Assembly: GCA_015680685.1 (NCBI GenBank)
Contig: MNCI01021551.1
Coordinates: forward strand, 370,790 to 434,789
Source of the DNA: Gnetum montanum
Taxonomy: Eukaryota; Streptophyta; Gnetopsida; Gnetales; Gnetaceae
Direction of reading: 5' to 3'
DNA: 64,000 nt
The notes beneath the pieces are model-generated. The model was given only the letters and a program-made list of their open reading frames with translations. It did no database searches and was not told where the DNA came from. The position numbers were made by a program, and so were the translations under genes. Shown here in pieces: positions 32,442-45,380 of this stretch. Numbering within the stretch: the stretch's first letter is position 1; every line of letters begins with the position of its first letter.

Positions 32442-35234
32442 ATGGCACCTAAAAAAAAGAGCCTACAAAAAGGATAACCCTCACAACCACAGGAGAAATG
32501 ACCTAGAGCTAGAAGGGGCTAGTAGGAACAAGGCCAAGAACAACAAGAGGTGATCCATGCAATAGGACCTCTTTGTGAGGAACCCAAAGTGGAATCTATT
32601 TGAAAAATTCGAAAAGAAGAAGTGCTTATTGAACAATCTCAACGAGGAGAAGCACCTAGACCTATGCCTAGGATTGAGGTCACTCTGACTCAAGCTTTTC
32701 TAGACATCATCAAGTCCTGAGAGCTCCAAAGATCAGTTCTTCAAGAAATAAAATTTGGGCCATTTTTGAAGAAAGCTCTAGAAGATTTCAAAACACAATT
32801 GTAAACCTCTCCCATGTGGCTAATCATCATGACCAATGGGGAGTGATACACGGGAGAGACTTATCTCTTTTTGAATAGCCAAAGGCTAGGGTTTTTTGTG
32901 AAGATCAAGGATGTTCAAGTGTCCTATTCAATGAAGGCCATTGCATAGGCATTGGGGTTTCCTGACATCAAAACATAGCTAGTGAAAATATCAACAAAAG
33001 GTGATCCTAAGGTAAAAAGGGAGTGGACTTAGCGATGTTACGAGGTGGACTATAAGCAGTATGACACACTCACACTAGAAAAGTGAATTTATTTCAAGAT
33101 TGCAACCTATCACCTCAATCCAACATTAAGGCCAAGGAAGGTGACTACCTTCTCCACTCATGCATGCACTACTCTAAACGGGAAATTTCCTATTAACCTT
33201 CCACAACTAATTTATTTGGATATTTAGAAGTGTTTCAAGGAGAACGAACATGGAAGGAGAACCTTTCCCTTTCCATACCTAATAAGAAAACATTGTAATA
33301 GGGAAAGTATTATTTGCTATTCCAATGACACTCTTAGACATACTTCCTTGGCCTCATGGGTCGAAATTATGAAGGATAAAATGCTAGCAACCTTCTAAGA
33401 ACAAGAGCCGCCACCACCATCACCCACTTAGGAGACAACACTAGAGGCCAGCATAGCCCTTAAGCATTTGTGACAAGTTTGAGAGCCATTCTTGAGCAAA
33501 CAAGAGTAGTAGGTAGGAACAAGTGGGGCAGATCCATTGACCAGCAATGAGTCACCTTAATGAGGTGGCTTGAACAATTAGCTAGATGGAGAGGGATGGT
33601 TCCATTTTCTCTACTCGAAGAACATAGCTACCTTTGAGGTCAAATCCTAATGCTCAGAAGGTGACAGTCTCATTAGAGACAAACCATTTATTCCTAGAAA
33701 TCTTTGGGAATGCTGCCACTTTCTTGTTGAGGTTGGAGAAAGATGTAGAGGCAACTATCTTAGTGATGCAGCACCAAGGGTAGGAAACAGTAGCAAAAGT
33801 GGTAGCTAACCATGTAGCTAAAGCACTAAATGCACCAGTGGCATCTATACCAAATGTATCTACACTCCAAGATGTGCAAACATCCATAGGCACAGTCAGA
33901 AAGAAAATGAACATAGCTCAACACCAACAATTGTTGGAATAATTGGTGGGAACTAGGAAACCGACTCCAAATATCTTTGATATTCTAGAGAACATCACTG
34001 TGACCCAATCAGAGCTCCTAAATACAAGGGAAAATGCATCATTTTGGAAGGGCAACTAGAAATAACCCAAGAGGGAAATCAATGCTTGACCATAGAGGTT
34101 GCTTAACTTCGTACCTAACTTGCAAAGAAAACAATCCTCAGCCTAGCAATGACAAGAGATGAAGCTATGAAATAGCTTCAGGAATGACTTCAAAAGCCTA
34201 AGGAGGAAGCAATAATGACTTAAATCATTTAATTAAAAAGGACTTAAATCATATGCACCAAGAAAATGAAACACTAATTACACAAAATCATCTCCTGCAT
34301 AATTTTGATGCTCAAAGAGATCAAATGTAGGAATTCATTCATCAATAATAGGAGCAGCTTGCCAGAGTCAACACTGAATTGAGAAAATTGACCACAAAAA
34401 ATTGAACTCTATCAATGGAGGAAATGTGCACCTTGCAACAAAAGTATACCATCAAAATTTCCACCAAGGGTGAAAAATCACTACAAGGACCAGGTTGGCT
34501 TGCAAAAAGAAATTAATGAAAAAAAAAATCTAGATGGCAAAGACTAAAGTTAATGATGCCCTCCAATAACTCCAGTAAGGAAGAGAGATGTGGTAGCCCA
34601 TTCTTGATGGGAATAATGTCTACAACAAAGCAGAGATCTGCTTGAAGGAGTTGTAGATCGAAGAAATGAAAGAATATCTGAAGTTGGCCAATCTTCTTAT
34701 GTAAACTTGGCAATGCTAATAGTCATATGGCCATGGTTAGAATTGGAGAAGTAGGTGTCTAGCTCATATTTTCTATATGAGGCCAAGTTCAAACACCACA
34801 AAGACACCAAGTAAAAGCTTGAAACTACTAACCCTAAACTCAAAGTTCTTAAAGGATAATTCATAGACCAATGAGCCATCATCGAGGACCTAGCTAGATG
34901 GATGAACAAATACTAGGAGCTAAAGAACATAGTGCAAGCATTCAACATTGAATGCAAATAGTTCACTACCTATTTTGTCAACATCAAGGAGTTGTTTCTA
35001 GCCATCCCATGTCCTTGGGATGTGCTAATTCCAACACACATTGGGGAAGCTATGTGGACGATGCATGATCCCAGGAGTAAGGAGGAGAAAATGAAAGCAC
35101 TGCTAGATGCTTTCTACCTCCCACCTGAAGTTGCAGCAGTAGCAAGACAACCACAACCTCAACCACCACCAGTGCATGAAGCCAATGAAGGTTCCTCAGA
35201 CCCTCAGGAACCACCAACACTTGGGATCATTTGA
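32442..35234 (+). pseudogene. Athila-type third ORF (env position) of C
   Basis: From ATG 32442 one frame can be followed for about 1.8 kb through many TAG, TGA and TAA codons; the open tail at 34992-35234 is in the same frame. It starts with a basic run (MAPKKKSLQKG). The middle has the pattern HLNPTLRPRK ... KFPINLPQLIYLDI ... TFPFPYLIRKH, which recalls the third ORF of Athila elements ('env-like' / putative plant transposon protein). A Gln- and Glu-rich, probably coiled-coil stretch follows, and the tail is Pro/Gln-rich. I see no convincing signal peptide. Role unknown. The AG directly before the ATG suggests expression from a spliced subgenomic RNA. Confidence 0.68.
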
Positions 35235-35485
35235 TCTTCTCCAACAAGCTTCACATCATCAAGGAATGTGTTATCTAAATATCTTTAAGAGTTGTGTCAT
35301 GGTGTTCAATTTTGTGTCCTCAACACCACCATTTTTGCAATGTGCTAATTTGTACACCTAGACACTCCATTTTTTGTCAAGTCAATCAAGTTTGTTTTGT
35401 TGAAAGAAAATTCAATCACTAATCCCATACCTTCCCAATTTTGTAACAGAACTCAAGGATGAGTTTTCATTCACTTGTGGAAATA

Positions 35486-36400
35486 TGATGAGTCATCATT
35501 GGTTAATCATGTTGATGAGGCCTCATCCACGAGGCCTCGTCAATGCATTTTGACCTACGTTGATGATGCCTCGTCAACATGGTGTTTATCCATCATCTAT
35601 AAATACGTGCCTACCCACCACATTTATAGGGAGTCTAGATTTCAATTGTAGTAAATCTCTTGCATTTTTTTCCATTTGAAAGTTTAGAATTTTTTCCCTA
35701 AGTTCCCATAGTAGGAGTCATTAAGTGTATAGATCTTTATTAGAGCATTGTTGTACCTGAGCATGACAGTGTGTGTGGCAATAAAGACAAGCTTTCTAAT
35801 AAACTTTGCAGCACATTGGATAGATTAGCTCTTTTTATTTATGCATTCAATGTTTTTAGTTATTTGCTAATTATTCTCAGTTATTTCACAATTATTTTCT
35901 AGCAATTAAGTTAATAAGATTATTAAGCTAGATAGATTAAATACATAAGTATGACCACTTCAAGCATAACATGTATTCACTTGGTAATCCCAACAATGTT
36001 ATTGCTTGGTACATGCAGTAGCATAATGTTTGGTTGTCCAGTAGTGGATATGTGGGTTCAGGACATGTACGGAAAGTGGGAATGGATACTTATGTTAGGA
36101 TTAGCTTAATAGTACTTAGTCAATTAATTTATATTAGTTAATCCAATTCCTCTTACCTACATTTCAAGCACCCAAAACATAAGATAAAAAATGATAAAAA
36201 TTAGATGCCTTAGTTATACTTAACCATACCAATATGCATTACAAGTTTAATTGGGAGGACAATGATTAACCTTAAGGCTAGATTCACTTCCTAAAGGGTT
36301 AGTGCACTAGAAACAATAAAGTTCACAGAATTCAATCAAGTCACGCATGAATGCTTCGTGATTCGTATGGTTGGACATAGAGGTATCTCATCGCTCATTA
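35486..36400 (+). mobile_element. 3' LTR of C
   Basis: Starts TGATGAGTCATC, ends CGCTCATTA (mutated from TCA). The TATA box (TATAAATA) is near 35600, about 110 bp from the start as in D and F. It shares with the other Athila LTRs the segments AGTAGGAGTC, GTGTGTG.CAATAAAGA and the TGGTAATCCCA region. Upstream 35445-35485 matches the D sequence before its 3' LTR, with the purine tract decayed. The stretch 35235-35445 is non-coding. Confidence 0.8.
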
Positions 36401-38600
36401 GGTATATAAGGCACCAAATGAATAAATGAATTGCACAATGTATGATCCCTCCCAAAGTATCGAAAATTTAGCTTTTTGGGTAAATGACTAGGATTATAAT
36501 AAAGGACCTTATCACCCAGTTGTATGTTTACATGCCTTATCCATGTATCATGCCTAAGTTTGGAGTAATGCCTATGAAATTCACTACTCATGAGTGCTAC
36601 CAATATATTTTTATCTAAAAGATTCAAGTTCATATGATATTCCTTTTGGGCTAAACTCGGATCAAGTTCAAGTTCACTAGTAGTAGCTAAAGTGTGAAGC
36701 TCTACCTTGATTGGAAGCATTGGTAACTTACCATAGACTAACTATATGTAGTTTCCAGGATGTCCTATAGGCCCATATAGCATCATTTAGGTTAGTGCTC
36801 TAGCCCCTTATAAACCTTCTAACTGTCCTAGTGAGTATTCTAGTAATTTAATGGTTACTTACTTCAGCTTGACAATTTTCTTGGGGATGATATGGTGTTG
36901 TTAACTTATGGTTTACCCTAAGTTGTTGCATGAGCTTCTTAAATGTAGCACCAGTGAAGTGAGTCCCATTGTATGATATAAGCATTCTTGGTACTCCAAA
37001 TCTATTCACCACATGTTGTTGGAAAAATTTTACAACTATTTTTGCTACACCATCTTTTATTAGCAGCTACATCTACCACTTCATATAATAATCCATAGTC
37101 ACAATGATATATGCCTTTCCATTCAAAATTGGTTGAATGGATCCCATAAAGTTAATTCCCCAGATATCAAAAGGCTCTAGTGGTTGTATCTAGTGTTGTG
37201 GTCCTTCATATTTGGCTGTAAGTCCTCCATCTCTTTGGCAGTGTTGACAAGATTTTGCAATACTATGGGCATCTCTGAACAAAGAATACCAAAAGTAGCC
37301 TTCCATCACCAGCTTGATTGGCATTTTGTGCCCTACGTAGTGGCCACCACATGGACCTTCATGGATTTCTTGTAAGACTCTCTATTGGTCATACTCTAGC
37401 ACATACCATTTGACAAGCCCATCTACATAGATCTTGTACAAATTGTCATTAATTACCATTTACTATTTTTCTCTATGAAGAAATTTCTCTTGTTGCTTTC
37501 TACTCCATTCAACAGGGAGCCTTTGTATTGTTAGAAAATTTAGGTACTTTATGATCCATGGCTTCCCTGTTAAATTTATAGCCCTTACTATTTTGATAAA
37601 TAGATCCTCATCAGGAAATTGGTCTAATATAGGTTCCACTCAATTATCTGAATCCCATTTCAACCTTGATAGATGATCAACTACTACATTTTGTATTCCT
37701 TTCTTATCAATCATCATGATGTCAAACTATTGCAAAATCATAAGACATCTTATCAGTCTGGGACTAACCATTGGTTTGTTTATAAGAAATCAAATGGCAC
37801 TATGATCAATGTGGACATAGATCTGGTACCTAAGCATATAATTTCTAAAATTTTCAAGCACATACACCATAACCATCAGCTCCATTTTAGTTTTGGTGTA
37901 GTTTAATTATGCTCTAGTGATGCTCCTACTAGTGCAGTGTATGTAGTATGGTCTATTCTAATCATCTAGTTGTATCAGTACTACACCAAGCACATAGTTA
38001 GAAGCATTAGTCATGATATGAAAAGTTCTTAACCAATCTAGAGCTTAGAAGATTGGTGTCTCTACTAATTTCTACTTCAAAGCTTTAAATGCCTTTTCAC
38101 ATAACTCAGTCCACAAGAAGGATAGATCATCATTTTTTCCCCTTCTTTGGAACAATCACTAAAGGACTAAACCATTTACTATTCACAATAGGATAGATGA
38201 ATCTTTTCTTTAGCAATTTCTTCAATTCCTACTTAACTACATGCTTCAATTTATAATTAAGCCATTGTTAATATTGGCATCATGGTTTGACTACAGGATC
38301 AGTATAGATCCCGTGTTGACAAATTTGTGGATCAATTCTTGTGATCTCATCATAATACCATGTGAACATTGTGGGCCATTTGTTAATCACTTCCAGCAAC
38401 TTCCTTTTATATTCTACTTCTAGGTTGGCATTGATAATTATTAGCTTCTTGTTGTTCAAAAATGCATCTTCTAATGTTGTCAGTAGGGCTTTTAATTCTA
38501 GTGGTTCTAGTTCCATTGTGTCTGGGATGTCCAGTTGTTCCTAGTCTATCTCTTCTTCCTAGTTGATTTATGGGTAGGAGTGTCATTTTCTTAATTGTTC
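36401..38600 (-). pseudogene. pol: pol of E: RT remnant, RNase H, integrase
   Basis: Reading from 38516: an N-terminal RT piece (LKALLTTLEDAFL, VNSKWFSPLVIVPKKG), then a jump to the RNase H region (CEKAFKAL, ASNYVLGVVL), so the RT palm with its YxDD motif is deleted near 38120. RNase H end: IQNVVVDHLSRL. Integrase: HEGPCGGHYVG and CQHCQRD give a full zinc finger; core WGINFMG (Asp to Asn), SYNGTHF (Asp to Tyr), PYHPQENCQAEVSNH with Glu. C-terminal KLNFRYFGRDHT ends near 36420. Many stops. More complete in integrase than C. Confidence 0.82.
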
Positions 38601-41600
38601 TAACTTATCAGTTTCTACAACATAGGCACTAACAATTTGTTCTTTAGGTTCCATGTACTTGTTAGATTGAGTTTCTTCACTTGTGATCAATCATTGGGTG
38701 CCCTCTTATTATGTGGCTACTACATACAAACAATTTTACACACATATTGTTTTTACACATCTATTGCATGCCTTGGTATCCTCTTGTTTGATAGCCCAAA
38801 TTCTCTACATGCAATTGCACCCATTATTGTTGTATGTGATACATGGAACTCTTCATCTATATATGATTCTAGCTTTATCTTCCTTGGAAATCTCCAAGAA
38901 CAAAACATGAATCTCGAGCTTATCATCAATAGTGCTAATTCAAGCTCTTCCCATGATAATTGGGAATTCTCCCTTATTCTTTCCGACATGAATGACTAGA
39001 AAATTAGCAAGGTAGGACCAGTCACTAATGGTAGTAATCACATCATCCACTATTCAAGTGGAACTACAATTGACTGGTCTACAAGATCTAACTGGATGTT
39101 ACTTTTCTTTAATGGTGGTGTATTTTAGGCCTAATACATGTCTTGAAAAATTATATTTACTTCTAACCTGGAATCAAGTAGAGCTTTGCATGGTTTTTTT
39201 TCTAACTTATCAATTCCTACATTAGTTCTCTATTGTGGAAGAGCCCATGCATTTATCTAGTGATTTATTATCTGAGTAAGCATGATAGTTGTGACATTTG
39301 AATTTGATGAAGTCAAAAGCTTGCTATTTTGAGAAGGATTGGATGTAGATGGGGTGGAAGTAGCTATGTTTCCCATCCATTGAATCTTTTCCAAACTTGT
39401 TCTTAAGAATGATCATTTCCTAGGTTGAGATTTGTATGTAATCATCTCCTCATGCATTTTGACCACCCTAGTAGCATTATTTTGTAGTGGTTGTGATGGA
39501 ATTTCCCCCTGCATAATAAGAAGTGACATTGATAGTAGAGGATTTAGGTGTTGATTAGAAAGACTAGCTATTGATGGATGCACATATGGATTTGGATTTG
39601 CCCTTGGTGACATCAATCTGTGATACTCCGCTAGGTAATACTGTGGGATCTGAATAGTTGCATTACCAAGTAAGACTGAATGTTGGAAAATATAACCATA
39701 TGAATTTGGCTATCTATATGGATATTGTTGGTGAGGTGGTGGCATAGCCCACGATTAAGGCTATTGCCATTACTAATAATAGTGCTCTTGTGTCTACAGT
39801 AAAGCTCCACTAGGATAATATGTTGGTTGGAAATTCTATTGGTAGCTACCTTGAGGATAAGGTAACCTTTTGGGCATCTATTTTTTAACAAATCTAGGGT
39901 TGAGTACATATGTCCCTATCTCTTGTAGATCTGCCATGACTAGACAACATCCCTTGGGATGTTCATATTGACACACAATACATCCTTCCTCATCAGTAAA
40001 GTTGATGTCTGAACACTTAGCCACTAAAGCTACTTTGTCTTTCCATCTAGTATCTTTCTTCTTCTTCTTATCTTTGCCTTTTCTAAAGACTTGCTATGTT
40101 CTTTCCTCCATAATCTTTAATGTGATTACAAATTTCTCATCAATAGAATCCCACATTTTCTTTACCTTTGTTCTAATGTCATTTATAGATTTTTGGATTG
40201 ATAGAGTATTCTTTTGGATTACCTAATCCAAGGTTTCCTCTTCTTGTGTATCGCATACTTGTGCATCTCTCTTTTGAATTGATGGATCTCTATTATACTC
40301 CTCAGTTAATTCCCTCTTTCTTAACTCACCTTCTCCCTTTTCCACTTGGTTAATTAATCTCTAAGTTTAATGGGCAATCATTTCTAATAATCTTCTAGTA
40401 GAAACCCTAACAGTTTCTCTAGTTTTACTCCACAACCCATCTACAATGTGCCTAAGTTGTTCTCTTGGTGAGAATCCATGGCCTTGACATCTGTGCAATA
40501 GTGAATAGTATTTACCCATTGCTACATCAAGGGTTTCATGATTCCCTTGCTTCCATCCCTGGATCTATTTTCTTAAGTTGGATACTCAAGAATAAGTTTG
40601 AATTTATCATTGAAGAGCTTTAGCATGGTACTCTAGCATCTAACTTATTCAGGTTTTAGTGATCTATACAAGCTCTCTACCTCCTTCACAAGTGTTCTTG
40701 GAAATAACTTTAACTTTTTCTAGTCACTTTCAATATTTTGTAGGGTGCAGGCATCGTGGAAAGCTTAAAGGTAGGTTTGTGGATCAGCATTATAGCCACC
40801 TTCAAATCTTGGAATGTTTTTCATATCAATCTGGTTGATATAGCTATCCCTGACATTCTTGGTTTTTATCTACACAACTTCTTGTATATTAATCACACTT
40901 CAAGTAGCCATCATGGATTCATCATCTCGATTGAATTCATGTGCTTTCTTCTAGTAGTGTCCCCTTATGTGCTCATCCCTTTTATGACTTCTACAATCCC
41001 TACATCTGTGCTATTTGTACTCTTCATCTTTCAAATAAAAATGTTTTGATTAATGGTCATGATAGTCATGATGATCATAAGTTCTTCTCTCTTCCCTAAC
41101 ATGGTCTCTATACCTTTTCCTCCTTCTATGAAAGTCTTCTAATGATTATGAGGATGTGAATGAGGTAGTAGGAGAATAGCATCAGCTTGTCCTCCTATGA
41201 TGACTCTAATGTTCTTCTCTGTGAGATCTAGCAGGAACTCTTGGCCTTAAGTCCTACTTGTGCCTTGAGTCTTTTTCCTCCCTTATGAGTGTCTCTGCTA
41301 AGTCAAAGCATGACTAATTCTTGATAGGTTCCTCTAATTAGATGGTAGGTGTTTGTGACTTGAACTCATGATTTTGGTGAAGTTGTTCAGCTGTGAATTC
41401 ATCTCCATTAAGCTCTTTCAAGACAACAAGAGAGGTAACCTTATTTCTTTTATTTTGATCATGTTTAGTCTTCACAAATTTTTCACTTCTTAACTACTCC
41501 TTAGTGGGCACCTAGGGACCGGTCATGTGTTTGGTCACATGCTACCCTCCAAGTACCTCACTCAATTTCATGCCCTTGAGAGTAGTTTGAAGCATGATGG

Positions 41601-41823
41601 ATGCTAAACGTTTTGGTGGTAGAACAATGTTCCCTTGAAGATATCTCCACCTTAGTTGGCTATCCTAATGAAAGATGAAGGTGAAATTGGAATAATAAGG
41701 ATCATGATGAGCATATGAGATCCTTGTCTACATTGGCATACCCCAGTCTTCTTCCTCTTCGATTCTATCACTGCTTATTTGTATTTCCTTGGTAGGTGAT
41801 AATGTACCCTTGCTTGAAGCCAT
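38601..41823 (-). pseudogene. gag-pro: gag-protease of E (decayed)
   Basis: ATG at 41823-41821 gives MASSKGTLSPTKEI, followed after stops by segments aligning with D gag (LRWRYLQGNIVLPPK against LRWRDLQGNIVLPPD). The middle is acidic/basic and low-complexity, the capsid-like part lies around 40300-40800, and a Gln/Pro-rich part follows near 39400-39900. The protease region is at about 39250-38990, and a post-protease linker at 38989-38753 precedes pol. No long open frame remains; identification depends on alignment with D and F. Confidence 0.7.
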
Positions 41824-41937
41824 GTTATGGTTTGAGACATTTGTTTTAAATGTGCTTATTTAGATTTATAAATTTCAACTTTTTCTTTCAAGTACAATGA
41901 ACTTTGTGTAATCAATTACTCAACATACATTAACAAG

Positions 41938-41955
41938 TCCCTGGCAACAACACCA
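41938..41955 (-). other. Primer binding site of E
   Basis: On the minus strand TGGTGTTGTTGCCAGGGA follows the LTR end by one base. It is a decayed form of the tRNA-Asp-type site TGGCGCCGTTGCCGGGGA known from Athila elements; three of its four differences are C-to-T or G-to-A at CpG. Confidence 0.75.
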
Positions 41956-41956
41956 A

Positions 41957-42830
41957 TGATCAGCAGTGGAGTAATCCAACACCCAACCATACAAGTCACA
42001 GGAGTTCACACATGACCACATCATAGTCCATGGATGAGGCAATGTGATTATGCTAATAATTGGTTAAAGTTCAGGATCATTGCCTTTCTGCGTGAGCTAG
42101 TGAAATCTAGGTGTATGGTTGAACTCACTATGAGGTATATGATCACTAATGTTGTGTTGGCCAACTTACTCCTAGTAAACATGATGAAATAGTAATGGTT
42201 TCTAAGTCTAAGTAAATAGTAAACAAATCTATTCTATCCTAGATGATGGACATCCATTCCTAATTTACCGTACATGCCTTGGACTCATGTAGTCATCACT
42301 ATAATTACCAAGTGTACACTACTGAGCAAATCAAGTGATAATACTACTAGGTTACTAGATAACTATACTTAGTGCTCGAAATCAATTGTATCCATACCAC
42401 TTAACAATAGTGAAAGTAAAAACACAAGGAATGGTAAACATTAACAAAGAAATAATTTGAGTAAAAATGGTAAACATTATTCTAAGTAAACGGTAAAGAA
42501 ACTAAGTGGATTTCGTATTGGTGAAAAGTAATCTCAATCTTCATTACCATTTACACTTGTGTCCAAGCACAAGATGCTCAAAGAAAGACTCCGTACAATC
42601 ACTTAACACCACACTATGGGCATACACTACTAAGTACTTAGAACTAAAATTGCTAAAACAAACTGAACAAGTTTTGGTAGGGGTTGATGAAATTGTTGTC
42701 AGACCATGTGCCTAAGTGTCATATTTATAGGCAAGCACATGTCACATGATATTGACTATTCGATGTCACAACATGGGCTTTGATATTAGGTACACAATAT
42801 TACAGCTCTAATATTGGATACTTAATATCA
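41957..42830 (-). mobile_element. 5' LTR of E
   Basis: The 3' end (TGCTGATCA at 41965-41957) is fixed by the primer site. The start is placed at 42830 (TGATATTAAG) because the TATA box (complement of about 42722-42733) then lies about 100 bp in, as in C, D and F. The 5' boundary is therefore tentative. Confidence 0.65.
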
Positions 42831-44193
42831 TAGCTATTCAAAAATTCATTCTATCACCTTAGAAGGATTGTTCAAGTTCGAAACTCTTATTCTATAGGCT
42901 TTTCTAAAAAATACATTATGTCTATATTAAAGGATTTTATAGAAGTTATTAATTGGAACTCCTCTTGACAAATACTTGGTGGTGCAAACCCTAGTTTGTT
43001 TTTATGGTAATACTCTATTCAAAAGGTAAAGTTATCCTTAGCTTCATAAATGATGAGAATGTTACCACAAATTACTCTCTCGAAAAGAGGGTTCAAGCTC
43101 TAAGCACTCTATCATTAGACATTCCTTCAAACATTTATGCTACATCTATTCAGAACTTGCTTTTCTTTAATGGTAGCATGAGAAGCATCAAGCTTGTAAT
43201 TGTAATTTGAAGCTAGTCCATGCCAATGGTAAATTGTTGCACCAACAACATTTTTTATTCTAATCCTAATCAAGTTTTCAATTTGGTAAAACAAGCAAGA
43301 TATTACAAACTTTGGAAAAATGTAGAAGGAAAAAAAAACATTTCTATTTGAATAATATCAAGGGAAGCCATAACTTAAAGGAAAATTATTTATGTAATAC
43401 TATTTCTCATTAGTTATGATGCACAATTAGTAGAAGATGAATGAGATCTCATTTGAGAGTTAAAACAAGTAGATGGTACTAAAATTCCTTGTAAAGAATG
43501 AATATTTTAGTTATGTAATACAAATAGCATTGAATATTTATACCACATTTTCCTACAATATCTTGCATTAGAACACATTAAACAAAGATAGAATATTACA
43601 GTTGCAAATTTAGTTAATTTATTTTAAATGTTACCGAGAATGCTTGGTAATTTTTTTAATAATGTTTTCAAAATTCATAGTATGTATATTTCTACTATCT
43701 AATAGATCCAAAGGATCTATGGACGTAATAAAATTCTAGTTTCAATTATAAATCTATTTATCACACTCTAAAATTTCAGACTTAGGTATACCAAGTTAAA
43801 TCTCATAAATCTTATTACTTGGGTATGTGACATCATAATGTTTATAACCAAAGGAGAAAGATCATAATGAGAATTATAAATCTTAACCAAAATGCATGGT
43901 AAGAAAATAATACACATTAGAGTACTTTAACTAGCAATTTCATTATTCATGAACCATAATTAAATCTCATCACACAACAAGTTCATATTCTCAAAAGAAA
44001 GTTGATAATATCCAATAGTACAAAATCTTATATGCATCATGATTGTCATAACAACATAATCAAAATCTAAAAACATTAAGGAAGACTCTAAAGATCCAAC
44101 TTCATCACCATCAAGCTCCTAGCGTCTACTATCTAAATTCACATCCCCACATGCAGGAAGGGTTGGAAACCTTCTAGTAGAGCTAACCACCCT
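42831..44193. other. AT-rich DNA between E and D
   Basis: No recognisable gene or repeat. The small plus frame 43004-43210 has no known motif. The last bases, ACCCT at 44189-44193, are the left target-site copy of D. Confidence 0.45.
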
Positions 44194-44320
44194 TGATGAG
44201 ACGTGATATCGCATAGGCCGCGATATTGCATCCCATGCGATATCGCGTATGCGATATTGCGTCGTCCCTTACGATATTGCGTACGTGATATCACGGTCCA
44301 TCGCCAAGTCTATAAATAAG
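44194..44320 (+). promoter_or_regulatory. D LTR U3 with GCGATATCGC palindromes and TATA box
   Basis: About seven copies of GCGATAT(C/T)GC and near variants (a perfect one at 44237-44246) precede TATAAATAAG. The 3' LTR has the same arrangement at 50551-50685 with one extra unit. A repeated, self-complementary, CpG-rich motif upstream of a promoter suggests a protein-binding array. Confidence 0.6.
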
Positions 44321-45237
44321 AGGCGGCTCTCCCTTGTTTCCTCATCCTGGGCTAGAAGTAGAGAAACTCTGGCAAATTGATCACTCTAGAGATTGAATAT
44401 TTTCCATGTGCCCGCAGTAGGAGTCCTAAGGTGAACGGATCTTTATTCGAGCAACATTGTACCTGAACACAAGTTGTGTACGGAAATAAAGAAGAACTTC
44501 CTGGATAAACCTTGCAGTGCATGGAATAGGATTTTATTTATTGTTATTTATTGTTTTCTCTTAGTAATGAGGAATGAGTACAACTTGATTACAAGCATCT
44601 AAGGATGTGTACGGATAGTCAAGGAATGGATGCTCATCACAACGTGGAATGAGTAGGACTTGATTACAAGCATCTAGTGTGACTACTTGGTAACCCAGTG
44701 GTGTATTCAGGATCTGCGCTTGGTAATCCCAATGGTAGTCATGCACAAAGATGTGTACGGTTAGTCAAGGAATCGGCCACTCATCGCACTTAGGCTAGAT
44801 TAGATTCTCTCAACCCTTTCCTCCTAGTTAAATGCCTCAGTATGACCACTTCGAGCACATGCGTTACGCGTGGTGATCCCAGCAATGATTAGCATTTGGT
44901 AGCCGTGGTTGCATCGGTTCAGGGTGTGTATGGTAAGTGGGAACGGATGCTGACGCTAGGTAATTTAGACTTAGTTCATTAGTTAGAGTTAGTTAGTTTC
45001 TTGAACCCTTCACCTCGATACCATAGGAGACAAAACACAAAAACTATAAAAATCATATACCTCAGACTTACTTAACCATACACCGTGACAACTACAAGTA
45101 AGTCTAGGAAGACAACGAATGATTAACCCCAAGTGTTCCATGGGGCGTGTAGGCACTTAGTCTACGAAGTTCGATCGGATTGCGCGTGCTACGCTCATTT
45201 TGTATGGTTGAGTGTAGGGGTACCTCGCCACTCATCA
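44194..45237 (+). mobile_element. 5' LTR of D
   Basis: Starts TGATGAGACG, ends CCACTCATCA. The first 110 bp are dominated by GCGATATCGC-like palindromes. TATA box TATAAATAAG at 44311-44320. It lacks a short segment near position 35 present in the 3' LTR. Confidence 0.92.
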
Positions 45238-45238
45238 T

Positions 45239-45256
45239 TGGTGCTGTTGTCGGGGA
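45239..45256 (+). other. Primer binding site of D
   Basis: TGGTGCTGTTGTCGGGGA, one base after the LTR. It differs from the tRNA-Asp-type TGGCGCCGTTGCCGGGGA at three positions, all C-to-T. Confidence 0.85.
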
Positions 45257-45380
45257 CTAAGTGTTTGTGCACTAAATAGAACATAAAAGATATCACTCAC
45301 ATCATTGGGAGCTTAAACAAACCTTTAGGTTAATTAAAGAAAAATTTATATAACGGTCAATAGCACACCAATAAGACACT

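Larger units (their letters stand above)
28880..36400 (+). mobile_element. Athila-like LTR retrotransposon C, 5' truncated
   Basis: Starts inside the RNase H region of an Athila-type pol, continues with integrase, a 2.2-kb spacer, a third ORF in env position (32442-35234), a polypurine-like stretch and a 3' LTR (35486-36400). The 5' LTR, gag, protease and RT are missing; the joint to B at about 28880 joins two different pol lineages inside their RNase H regions. The LTR resembles those of D, E and F. Confidence 0.78.
36401..42830 (-). mobile_element. Athila-like LTR retrotransposon E, 3' truncated
   Basis: On the minus strand: 5' LTR (42830-41957), primer site, gag (ATG 41823), protease (about 39250-38990), residual RT, RNase H, integrase to about 36401. 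There it abuts the LTR end of C, so C probably inserted into the integrase gene of E. Confidence 0.78.
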
